Source: Amborella trichopoda (lineage: Eukaryota; Streptophyta; Magnoliopsida; Amborellales; Amborellaceae). From it: 64,000 nt of DNA. The stretch covers positions 103,832-167,831 of the forward strand of contig NW_006499563.1 in the NCBI RefSeq assembly GCF_000471905.2, read 5' to 3'. Positions 33,997 through 44,771 of this stretch are shown here, in pieces. The notes beneath the pieces are model-generated. The model ran no database searches. It was not told the DNA's origin and was given only the letters and a program-made list of their open reading frames with translations. Position 1 is the stretch's first letter. Each line of letters starts with the position of its first letter. Position numbers and translations under genes: made by a program.

Positions 33997-35878
33997 TTAT
34001 ATAAACGTTTTTCTTGATGTAAAGGTTTTCCAATACGTGAATTGTAATTTTGGAGAAGAGGTGCGGCTTACTTACTTTGGTAGGGCTGCAGCCCTATCAA
34101 ATCATATTCCTTTTATGAATATTATGTATAATTATATTTGTAATAATTATAAAGACCCGATTTCTATGCAGCCAAGCCTGTATATGTAGAAATGCGGGCC
34201 TAATAATAAATCTATTTTTTAGATAGATTTTTGGATTTAAGTTTTAAGGACATGTAATCTCTAACATGGAGATTATGAATATAAATAAATAAATGAATTT
34301 TAATAACTAGAAATAATAATTCTAGTAAAAAAACATTTGGATAGTTAGTTTCTATTACTTTTAGATGGAACACCCACTTATATCCACCTTTAAGATAGAT
34401 GTTTTACACTTTTTGGACCGCATATGTAGAAATGCGTCCAGCCTGCATACCAGCCTGCATGAAACAATTTTCTTAATTATAATTACAATTGTATCCTTTA
34501 TACGTTACTTAATTTACTGTTCCAAGTTTTGGTAAGTTATTTTAAAATACCACACAATAATTTACATATTTCGATAAATGTCTGGTATCGAATCACATAG
34601 CATAATGAGAGGGACATAATCATGTTTTTTCATTTACAATATTATTTCACATAATATTTCTATCAATACTATATTTATGTTATGTAACCTTTTGATAGGA
34701 CCTACAAAGCAGATGCAATTTAGGAGAAACAATAGATTGTAACCTAAAACAAATAGTAATTTCAGTTATGCTCACAGCCATTAGATTTTAATTAGATGAT
34801 TGATAATACGTATTATTGTTTGAATTTTTTACTTTTTTTTATCTGAAACTTTAAGCATATCTACTTGACATCATCAAACTTTAACAAAATATATAAAATA
34901 AATATTTCCTACACATGACATATTTTAAGGGTATTTTTATCATTTTAATTTTCGAAAATATTTTGTTCTATATTTTTTTATGCGCCCTAATACACAATAC
35001 ACAAAATTTTGCTTCTCCAATTTGGCAAAAAAAGATTAGAACTCAAATAATAACACATACTATCAAACCTTTCGATTAAGATTTGACGGCTAGAAACATG
35101 AATAAAATTACTATTCATTTAGGTGATAACCTGTTGGCAACTTACATCCCTCAAATCTCAATCGGACGGTTGAAAATGCATGTTACTATTTGAATTTTAA
35201 TATTTAAAATGGAAGTTTGAGTATGTATACTACATAATAAAGCACACACACAAAAAAAATATTTTTCAAAATTTAAAACGACCAAACCCTAGAATATGGC
35301 AGGGTAGTTTGGTTATTTTTTATTTTAAAAAATATATTTGTTTTATGATTGTATATGATATGTGATGTTGTGAAGTAGATACACCTAAAATTTTAGCTTA
35401 ATCCGAGTAAAAAAAATTAAAATTCGATAATATATATTTTTAACCATCTGATCAAGATCTAACAACTTTGAGTATAATGTAAACTATTATTCATTTTAGG
35501 TGATAACTCATAGTTAAAGGGTGGACACATGTCACAACAATATAAGGGACCCTAAGATAATGAGAGGAAGAGAGAGGACACGGTGAAATTAAGGTATATA
35601 AATAAAAAAAAAAATCTCAAATTTTAGAAATTGGAAAACAAAGATAAAGAGAAAGATAGAATGGTATGTGGAAACATGGAAGGATTCCATGGTTCCATTA
35701 TTTTTTGAAATAGTAATAACCCTCTGTTTTTTAGGAACTTATATAAGAATTAATATTTTTTTTGAAAAAAACTGACAGGCATCCCAAAAAAAAGATGAGA
35801 AAGATTTTAATATAAAGGAAAATATAAAAAAAGGGTTGAAAGCCCTTATAATATAATTAAAGGGGTCAACAAATTATC
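33997..35878. other. AT-rich decayed repeat DNA
   Basis: No gene. Short motifs recur, such as GTAGAAATGCG at about 34187 and 34426 and CATTTAGGTGATAAC-like stretches near 35115 and 35495, which suggests old repeats whose limits I cannot set. Confidence 0.4.
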
Positions 35879-36185
35879 AATTATACGTGAGGGTATACTT
35901 TTAAAGTTCTATATCAATCACGTACTTCTTCCAAAAATATTTTAAAAATTCCTAAATTGCCCCCATTTGGTGTTGAGAAGCTAAAGCAATTAGGGGTACT
36001 TTGATAATTTTACCTCCAAAGAAATACTTTTGTCATTCGATTAAGGTCTTTTTGGGATAAAATTATCAAAGTACCCCTAATTATTTTTGTTTAACTGGAA
36101 CAGTTTAGGAATTTTAAACTTTTCTTGAGGAAGTACCTAACTGATATAAAAATTTAAAGCGTAACCTCTAGTATAAATTTTAATT
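35879..36185. mobile_element. Foldback MITE with a perfect 25-bp inner stem
   Basis: Inverted arms of about 130-140 bp: TATACGTGAGGGTATACTTT on the left pairs with TTATACTAGAGGTTACGCTT (reverse complement) on the right, and AAAATTCCTAAATTGCC pairs with AAAATTCCTAAACTGTT. The inner 25 bp at 35988-36012 are the exact reverse complement of 36058-36082. The structure is a non-coding hairpin element. Target duplication not established. Confidence 0.75.
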
Positions 36186-36527
36186 TTTTAATATTTTAAT
36201 ATTTTTACCTACTTAGTGATATTATAGTTTCAACTTTCAACCTTTTTTTTTCATATATATATTTGGAAAGCTAATCTTCCTTACGCCTTTTCATTATTAT
36301 GTCATCTACAACACCCCTCTTCTTGGAAACATGTTGATTACTTCTTTTAATATAAAATTACATATCTTTTTTGGGTGAGTAAAATTACATATCTCATTGA
36401 ATGAAAGCTATATATATCTCTTAATGGAATTTCATATAATCTCTCATACAAAGTCCTCCCTGGGCATATTCATAGGATAAATATCAATTTTATCTAATAG
36501 AAACTTTTTCTTTCTTATTTTGGAAAG

Positions 36528-39090
36528 TTAATCTTCCTCAACCTTTTTATTACTGCATTCAAGATCCAAGGACCTCCATTCAAAGTGCGTCTGTTCTACT
36601 CTAGCCAGATCTGCCATACAATAGCATTTCTGAACATGTTCCACTCTAGCCAGATCTGCCATACAATAGCATAAGATATTCCAAAAGATCTGTTGGCATA
36701 ATAAGAGTGATACCCAAAAGACTGAAAGCCCACTTCCAAATATCATATGTAAAAGAGCAATGAAAGAAAAGGTGGCAACAATTTTCTTCATCATTGATAC
36801 ATATTAGGAATGATTTTCCCTATCTTTCGAAGATTGTCTATAGTAAGAGATTTTTCTTGCAAGGCAATCCAAAGGAAAGCCTTAATCTTCATAGGGATAG
36901 GCCATTTTCATATTGCAAAAAGATAGTCCTCAGACCACCTTAGATGATCATAGAAAAGTAGTCGATAAGCAGATTTAACAGAAAAGACCCCGCCACTTTC
37001 ACTTTCCCATATAACGGTGTCTCCTGTAGGTGAGATATAAATATCCTGAAGGATAGATAATAAATTATGATAGTGTGAAATGACTTGGTCCCGCATTTTG
37101 TTATACATTAAACATTTCATACAGAGGCACCCGAGAGTGAGCGAGAGAATAAATGTAAAATTTTTGCCACCGGAGAGCTTACTCTCGCAAAGAGATCTGG
37201 AAAGAGAAGATATAGGGATTGATCCCCGTGCCACTTATTAAATCATAAGAAAATCTCATTACCATTACCAATAAGCCATCAAGAATTACCAAGCACCACC
37301 TTTTTGCAATTATAAATTTTCTTCCAGATTTGTGAAGAAAATTTATCTCCTCTCATTTTTTTCATCAAATGAGTGAAGGGTTCAAAACCATACTTTGCTG
37401 CTAATACGTCTTTCCATAGCTGACTGGGTATATTTAAGCTTTCGAATTCCCAAGCCACCCATTTCCATTGGAGTGCAAATTTTATCATATGATACCAAAT
37501 GGAATTTTCTATCGTCATCATCAAAAGAACCCCATATGAAGTTGCGCATAAACCTTTCAATGATTTTAATAACATCGCTCAACATTTGTAGAATGGACAC
37601 AAGATAAATGGATAGATTTGTGCAGGTGGATTTCACAAGGGTAATACGGCTTCCTAAAGAAAGAGTCTTTGACTTCCAGAGGTCTAGCTTTACTCGGTAA
37701 CGCTAGATTAGAGGGTCCCACAAAGACCTAGGAATCCTCGAATATGAGACTTAGACCCCCAAATGTTTGAGAGGGAAAGACTCAATTCTGCAGCCGAGAC
37801 TAAGAGCCAAAGAATGAAGCAAATTACTGGTACATGAAACTCCAACCATAGAGGTTTTATGGAAATTTACTTTGAGGCCCAAGGCTAATTGGCAGAATAA
37901 GAGAAAAGCACTGAGATTTTTAATCATGATTAGATTTGCATCACAAAAAATCAAAGTGTCGTCAGCATATTGTAAATGTGAAATAAAAGGCCCGTTGGTC
38001 CCAGCTTGAAACCTCTCAAGTCTTTCTTTCCTCACTATATTTTTAAACATCATGTTGAACCTTTATGTCATAAAGGAAAATAAGAAAGGGGAAAGAGGGT
38101 CACCCTGCCTAAGACCTCTAGAAGCTTTGAAAAAACCTCTGGGACAACTATTAATTAGGATGGAGAAGTGAGCCGATGAAAGACAAACCAAAATCCAAAA
38201 AATCCACCTAGTGCCAAAACCCATACACCTCATAATTTCTTGAAGGACTTGCCATTCAACACTGTCGAAGGCTTTTTCTATATCCAACTTGATAACTACC
38301 CCCACTTTCCCTTCAAGAGATCTAGAGTGAAGTTCCACTTAGTGCCAAAACCCATGCACCTCATAATTTCTTGAAGGACCCGCCATTCAACACTATCGAA
38401 GGGCTTTTCTATATCCAACTTGATAACTACCCCAACTTTCCCTTCAAGAGATCTAAAGTGAAGTTATTCTTGTGCAATCAAAATATTATATGAGATCATT
38501 CCGTCACGAATAAAGGCAGACTGTTCACCTGAAACCAGATAAAGGATGACCACTTTGAGTCTTTCGGCTAGGACTTTTGCAACAATTATATATAAGCTCG
38601 ACGGAAGGCTAATGGGCCTAATATCTTATATATCAGCAATGATATCTTTTCTAGGACTACGAAAAATATATGTGGAACTACTGATTTTGAGAATCTTACC
38701 ACTGCACATAAATTCCTTTATCATAAACAAGAGATCTGATTTAAGCAATCCCCAAAAATATTGAAAGAAAACCAAAGGGAAACCATCTGGTTTAGGTGCT
38801 TTATCACTTATTAGCCCAAAAACAACTTTTCTCACATCTTCTTCATAAACCTCCCTCTATAGGTCTTCTACCAAATCAGGGGATAACATTTTGAATGGAA
38901 CCCCATCCAAGATAACCCCAAGATTATGCTCACAAGAGAAAGCTTTAAGAAAATGATTGATGATAGCATTTTCTTTACCCAAAGATTCTCCCTCAACAAC
39001 TCCAGGCATAAGCAGTGCTGAAATGTCATTTTGCCTCCTACGAGAGTTAGCTATGGCATGAAAGAATTTTGTGTTATTGTCACCCTCCAT
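36528..39090 (-). pseudogene. LINE reverse transcriptase and zf-RVT, with internal duplications
   Basis: Pieces in minus-strand order: 38857-39090 (GDNNTKFFHAIANSRRRQND), 38626-38835 (DKAPKPDGFPLVFFQYFW), 38063-38338 ([14 protein letters not shown] and [13 protein letters not shown]), 37751-38053 (catalytic YADD at 37958-37969, then GLKVNFHKT), 37279-37636 (MGGLGIRKL) and 36528-37234 (SVKSAYRLL and the zf-RVT tail). These are the ordered reverse transcriptase motifs of plant L1 elements. A 131-bp tandem duplication (38210-38340 and 38341-38471) repeats the FDSVEW region out of frame. A 45-bp in-frame duplication lies at 36598-36687. Confidence 0.88.
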
Positions 39091-39729
39091 GAGCCATTTA
39101 ACTCTAGATATTTGCCTCCAATAGATTTTATCTAGTCACCGATAATCATGTAATTGATTTGATACACTGCTCTTATTGGCCAATAATTCTGCAAAGAACT
39201 GTTGTTGCTCTTGAATATGGTTTTCCAACATCTATCAAAGTCCATAACAGTAGTATCAATTCTATACTTTATCTGGTAGCTGATAGAATTCTTTCAGGCA
39301 ACGAGTTTATGCTTGAGAAAAATAAGTTTCCTATGCAGCTGATACCCCGCACTACCCAAGATAATGCAGTTACCCCAGGTTTGTTTGATGATATCAACTA
39401 CATCAGGCTCTTCAAGTTAACCAATGTCAAACCAAAACGGCTTCGGACAAGTAATTACTTCATCAATATGAAGGCACAATGGCCAGTGATCTGAAGAGAG
39501 CTTAGTTACATAGTTAATCTTAATGAGAGGAAAGACTTTCTCTCATTCGGCAAAAACCAGGAATCTATCCAGTATGAAAAGAATTAAGTGATTGACACTA
39601 TTGTTTGACCATGTGAAATGTGCCTCAGAAACAGGAAGATCAAAGAGGTTGTTCCTTATAATAAATTCATTGAACAAGTGCATATGTGAATTGAAGGGAA
39701 CAGAGGAAAAATTTCATCTAGAAGCCTAA

Positions 39730-41235
39730 TCAAGTTGAAGTCCCCTCAATACAAATAGGCAGCCCAGAAAAAACAAAGATATTGAAAATGTCATCCAAAA
39801 AAGCAGGCTTAAGAGCAGAATTATTACGCCTATAAACATTAACTAACACCCAACGAAAATATCTAAGAGGCATTTCAAAAGTGATAGCAATACATCTATC
39901 AGTTTTAAAAACATTGTAGTACAGAAGAATTGTAGCGTCCCATAAAAACCATGAACCACTAAAATTACCTTGAGCATCATTTCCCTCAAAACAATTAGAA
40001 CTATTACCCCATCTTTTCTTAGTATTCAAAAAAGAGGGACTAGAACATTCAGAATTAGCTTCTTCAACGTCCAAAGATGGTGCATTGTCCAAAGAGGGAA
40101 CTTCACTGGTTGTAGGAAAGCCTTCCATAATAGCAAGACAATCACTTGTACTATCCAAATGAGGGGCTGCACCAAATGCATAATTACCTTCCATGATAGT
40201 TGGACGTTCAACAGCCCATCTAAGGAAACTATCAACCGTTGCTTTCTTAGGAGAGGAAATAAAGGAGTAGGGTCTCGGGTTCCTATCTAAAAAGGTAACA
40301 CCAGGGAGGTCCAAGGCATTCAAAGACAATCCAATCGAACCTTCCTTAGAGGGTCATAGACCATTAAAAGAAAATCCCATGAAATCAGCTTGAAAGAAAC
40401 GACCGGTTTGGATCCATTTTTTTCTCACCATAACTGCTAAATTTGAATTGCAATAGGAGGTTGATATGAAGGATCCAATGGATGTGAGCATCTTAGCCTT
40501 GCCACGTGTCGAAGGGAAAATAGTGGGTGCGTGCCTCGCCATGGAAGGCTCTGTTGAAGCTGGTTTATGAGATTTGAAAGAAGGTTTCTTGACAACCTCC
40601 TCCCAAAATTCAAGTGGTTCATTTTCAATCGCATCCTTTGTATTATGATCTGAAGTTGAATCAGAAAGAGGGTTAGAAATGCCTTCAACGGTAATATCTA
40701 AAAGAAAATAGTCATGACCAACTTTGAGATAAATCTTCTTAGGAATCGGAGACTTAGGTAGTCGTAAGACTTTGATTCTAACAAAGGACATATCATGGCC
40801 CACCACAGAATCCCAATCCACTTCACAATATTACCCACAACGATTAGCAAGACTCTGAAAGATGCCTAGGTTTCAGGCGTGAAGGGGGAGACCCCAAAAA
40901 CGTACCCAAGAATGAATCATAGGAACTAGGGATAAGTGATCGCTGGGCTTCCATTAATCAATGGTCATAGACTTGTTCCGCACCCTCCGGTGTTTTCGAG
41001 CAATCAATCTACGGACATCATAGACCGAAGACAGATAAAAAGCAATCTAGTTGATCCCAAACGAATTAACAACAGGAGAATAGGGTAGGTTCTAGGTTTT
41101 TTTGGCCCACTTGGTCAACCCCGAAACATCTTTCGATGGGGGTGAAAAGGAGCTAATAACCAGAAGAGAAGAGGTTTGGCAAGTAGCATAGAGAGTGCAT
41201 GCTTCAAAGGAGACAATAGGGGCCAAAAAATCCAT
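39730..41235 (-). pseudogene. LINE ORF1 (DUF4283-like) fused to an endonuclease remnant
   Basis: From the minus-strand ATG at 41233-41235 the frame reads MDFLAPIVSFEACTLYATCQ. It continues in broken frames through RRLIARKHRRVRNK, HSWVRFWGLPLHA and VDWDSVVGHDMSFVRIKVLR, the pattern of plant LINE ORF1 (DUF4283), an RNA-binding gag-like protein. Open parts are 40354-40821 and 39730-40329. The latter ends in endonuclease-like sequence (GSWFLWDATILLYY, then FRWVLVNVYRRNNSALK), so the junction between ORF1 and endonuclease has collapsed and the N-terminal endonuclease motifs are gone. A stop lies about 155 bp into ORF1. Confidence 0.7.
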
Positions 41236-41667
41236 GGCTAACCCGTTACTGATGTGGTGATGAAGCAAGCATGCTCCCCGCAGAGAGAGAGAGAGAAGAA
41301 GACTACATGGTTGCTCAAAAGGGATGTAATTTGAAAAGAAGACTACATGTTCCCTACAGAGAGAGAGGAGAAGCTCTCTCTCTCTCTCTCTCATATTGTA
41401 GTAACTAGGTAATTTAGATAACAAGATAATTATTGAATAAAATGAACATCAATTTGATTGGCTTAATATTGTCCAGGGTAATTCTCCATTTGACTATTAA
41501 TTGGTTATAATTAAGAATAAAAAACATGTTTTGTTATTATAATTATTAAATTAATGTCTACCAATTAATTATCTATTAATATGATAAATGAATGTGATGA
41601 CATAGCTTTTCTAAGGATAAGACACCTTGTTTACACTTAATAGTACGGGTGTGGTTTCTAAAACCGT

Positions 41668-41990
41668 AAACAATCTAATTAAGGCACATCTCCAAATTTT
41701 ATCATAACCTGCAATTTTGGTGTAAAAACTTCTTAAGTTTATTTAAAAATCTATTTTCATATCTAATTATAAAATTTTAACTCCAAAAATGGTTAAAATC
41801 AAGTAGATCTATTAACATATGAAAATCTTGAAAATTGACGGTCTAGATAATGTGTTGCAAGATGCATTATTTCTGGGACTCAAAATCTGTTGTCTTTTTC
41901 ACATTCATATATCTCGATGGTGAGATGATCAATTAGAGGGTTTTTCAACATTACAACAACATTTTTTGATGGATTTTTTAGGTGCATATT
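41668..41990. repeat. Dispersed repeat, copy 2 (contiguous)
   Basis: It contains in 320 bp both blocks that in copy 1 lie at 31715-31925 and 33908-33996. No coding region. Confidence 0.8.
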
Positions 41991-42014
41991 TAATTTTACA
42001 TTTTAAAGTTGAAA

Positions 42015-42707
42015 CCAGCGTTTTAAAAAACGTCGAGTCGAACCGGACTCGCCCGGTTCGACTCGAAAATCGTGAAAGGGGACCGGATCGCCTAAAAAAT
42101 CAGAAATCGTCAGGTTCTAGAGAGAACCGGACGATTCTGTACAGTGAATCGCCGATTCACTGTACGGAATCGACGAGTCCGAACAGTGAATCGGCAAGTC
42201 CGTAAGGATTTTTTTTTTTTTTTTTTTGTTTGTTTGTAATCTATGATAGANNNNNNNNNNNNNNNNNNNNNNNNNNNNNNNNNNNNNNNNNNNNNNNNNN
42301 NNNNNNNNNNNNNNNNNNNNNNNNNNNNNNNNNNNNNNNNNNNNNNNNNNNNNNNNNNNNNNNNNNNNNNNNNNNNNNNNNNNNNNNNNNNNNNNNNNNN
42401 NNNNNNNNNNNNNNNNNNNNNNNNNNNNNNNNNNNNNNNNNNNNNNNNNNNNNNNNNNNNNNNNNNNNNNNNNNNNNNNNNNNNNNNNNNNNNNNNNNNN
42501 NNNNNNNNNNNNNNNNNNNNNNNNNNNNNNNNNNNNNNNNNNNNNNNNNNNNNNNNNNNNNNNNNNNNNNNNNNNNNNNNNNGAATTTTTTTTAAGCTTT
42601 ATTCTGACCGATTCACCCGATTCCCGATCCAGATCGCCGATTCGCCGATCCGGATCGATTTTTTGGAAACCCGATCCGGGTCACCAATCCGTTTTTTAAA
42701 CCATTGG
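42015..42707. mobile_element. TIR element with CpG-rich arms, interrupted by an assembly gap
   Basis: The left end CCAGCGTTTTAAAAAACG and the reverse complement of the right end CCAATGGTTTAAAAAACG are inverted repeats, and both ends are flanked by TTGAAA (42009-42014 and 42708-42713). The arms are rich in CG dinucleotides (GAACCGGACTCGCCCGGTTC; GATCCGGATCG), unlike their AT-rich surroundings. A palindrome at 42139-42165 has two 13-bp arms around one base. A 6-bp duplication is unusual, so the superfamily is left open. Confidence 0.6.
42251..42582. other. Assembly gap (332 N)
   Basis: The Ns fall inside the palindromic TIR element just after a poly-T tract; the structure probably prevented assembly. 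Confidence 0.98.
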
Positions 42708-42890
42708 TTGAAATGCATGATCAGCTTACCAATACTTGTCATTTTAAAAATAATGATGAATTACAATTATAATGATAACTAAAATAGGTAATTTTAACAT
42801 TGTTAGTTAATTATCCAACCTCTTTACTCTTTATAATTTTGCATGCATTGTGTAATGCGCTCCCCTCTCTCTCTCTCTCTCTCTTTATCT

Positions 42891-43013
42891 ATCTGTGTGT
42901 GCGTAGGTATTTATATAAGTAATGAACTCTCTCTATCTGTGTGTGCTTAGGTATTTATATAAGTAATGAACTCTCTCTATCTGTGTGTGCGTAGGTATTT
43001 ATATGAGTAATGA
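42891..43013. repeat. 44-bp tandem repeat, about three copies
   Basis: The unit starting ATCTGTGTGTGCGTAGGTAT occurs at 42891, 42935 and 42979, following a (CT)n tract at 42865-42884. Confidence 0.93.
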
Positions 43014-44771
43014 AAAACTGTTCAAAGAGATCATTTATTTTTGATACAATGAGGTTACAAGCACTCTTGTCCATCTAATCTCAAATCGGGTGGTTGTAAG
43101 AGTATCATTGACTAGACTCAAAGTTCAAAAAATAGAAATCTCAAACTTCATGACACACTTATAGGCCCCAAGCCATCTAATCTAATATCTAACGGTTATG
43201 ATTGATCGTGACCTCCTAGTAACAAAGATAATGGTCTTATAGTATACAATCCCATAAGTATTTATTGCATTCTTTCATTTATTGTTAATTTCAGTTTATT
43301 TTTTGTGCATTTTATTCAAAATTTACTTCGAGTAACTCCACGTGGCCCGTCCCAAGCCGGTCATATCAGTCTCAAGTCTCAAGTTTCAAGCATAAAATTT
43401 TGTCATATCTTGTCATGAATCTTAAAGACGAAACAGATTCATGTACGGAACAGATTCATGTAGCCGACTCCAAATAGTTGAGATAAAACTCGAATGGTAA
43501 TGATGATTCAAATTTTATTTTATTATATTTTTAACTATTTTAGCTCACCAAATATCAGTCGTAGAAGCATTACATTAGGCACGATATTTTGATGACGCCT
43601 ACAGCAGTGTAGTTGCCTAATTCTAGTATATATGAATTCATAAAGCCTTGGGAAAGAATGAGTATAGTGAGCTCCTATGAAAATACATCTTGATTTTGTC
43701 CTTCAAATAAAAGACACATTATGATGGAAAGTCCAATTTTTGTTTTTAAGCACAATCATCCTAAACCTAAAGTAGACCTTAACTTTTCGAAAAAAAAGAA
43801 AACATTTGTCCGAAAGGAACAAGGAACAACTATATAGTGTGCATCGAAAGAGGCACGAAATAAAAATAAAAAAGAAGAAGAAAAAGAAAGATTGCAATTA
43901 ATGAGGTGACTTTAGCGCGTTAGATGTAATTAAATACGCGTTAACATTTTTACTTTTTGTTAACTTCTGTCCTTGTATTTTACTCACGCACACTATGCAA
44001 GTGTTAGACTAGTCGGACGAGTTGCTCGGATGTGCCCAAGTACCTCGGCTCACAAGAGTATCTCCGAGTTTGGTGTCCTACTCGGGATCTTACAAAAATA
44101 ATTATAAAAAATTCAAAAAAATTAAAACACTTATTTATAACATGTTTATTTATGTGTTCCATCATTTTGGCAAAGATTGAAAAGGTTTTTTGAGGTGAAT
44201 ACTATGTTTTATATTTCCCCAATTTTTGGATTATTTTCAAAATATACTTGGTCACCAATTAATTTTTGAAAATCTATTTTTTTACTACTTTTTTTAACTC
44301 TATTTAGATGTATTTTGTTTAATTTTACTTTAAACATATATTTCATATTCTGTTGGATTTTATTTGTATTTATTATTATTTTTTAACGCTTTTTGCAGCT
44401 ACAGTACTTGGCCCAATTCGGGCCGAGTTGCTCGCATGAGAACTGAACACTCAGCTCAGGCGTGGGCCAAGTACTTGGCCCAGGCGTTTATTCGAACACT
44501 TCCCTCTAGTTGCTCCCAATGTATCACAAATACAAATATACCTTAATAACTTGAATTAATATTACGGTACTTTAAATACTGTAAAACCTAAATCATATTA
44601 TATAATATTTTTAATTATAGTACTTTAAATACCATAAAATTTAAACCATGGCATTATAAAATGTCACATAAGGCAAGCATCAACTACCGACATCTTATCT
44701 GAACGGTGAGGTGTCTTGAGAGAGAGAGAGTAAGGGGTTTTAGAGTGAGAGAGGGATGGGGATCGACAAAC
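43014..44771. other. Spacer with an RTE tail fragment and a TACTTGGCC repeat
   Basis: 43438-43512 resembles the RTE LINE 3' tail (AGCCGACTCCAAATAGTTGAG, then a GATGAT-like end). 44000-44100 and 44395-44500 share CGAGTTGCTCGNATG and AAGTACNT-type stretches and may be the ends of one small element, but no convincing TIR or duplication was found. No gene. The lowest intron sequence of the SULTR3 remnant would lie just before 44772, but no further exon was recognised. Confidence 0.4.

Larger units (their letters stand above)
36500..41400 (-). mobile_element. L1-type non-LTR retrotransposon (LINE), decayed
   Basis: In minus-strand order it has a CT/GA-rich 5' region (41280-41395), an ORF1 with DUF4283-like sequence, a partial endonuclease region, a reverse transcriptase and a zf-RVT C-terminal region. 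Many stops, frameshifts and internal duplications make it inactive. The 3' end near 36500 lacks a clear poly(A) tail and no flanking duplication was found, so both limits are approximate. Confidence 0.85.

Noticed and set aside
34081..34096. Perfect 16-bp palindrome TAGGGCTGCAGCCCTA
   Set aside because: About one palindrome of this size is expected by chance in 64 kb, and no supporting context is present.
44000..44535. Possible element bounded by CGAGTTGCTCG-type blocks
   Set aside because: The two blocks share motifs, but neither a consistent inverted repeat nor a target duplication could be shown.
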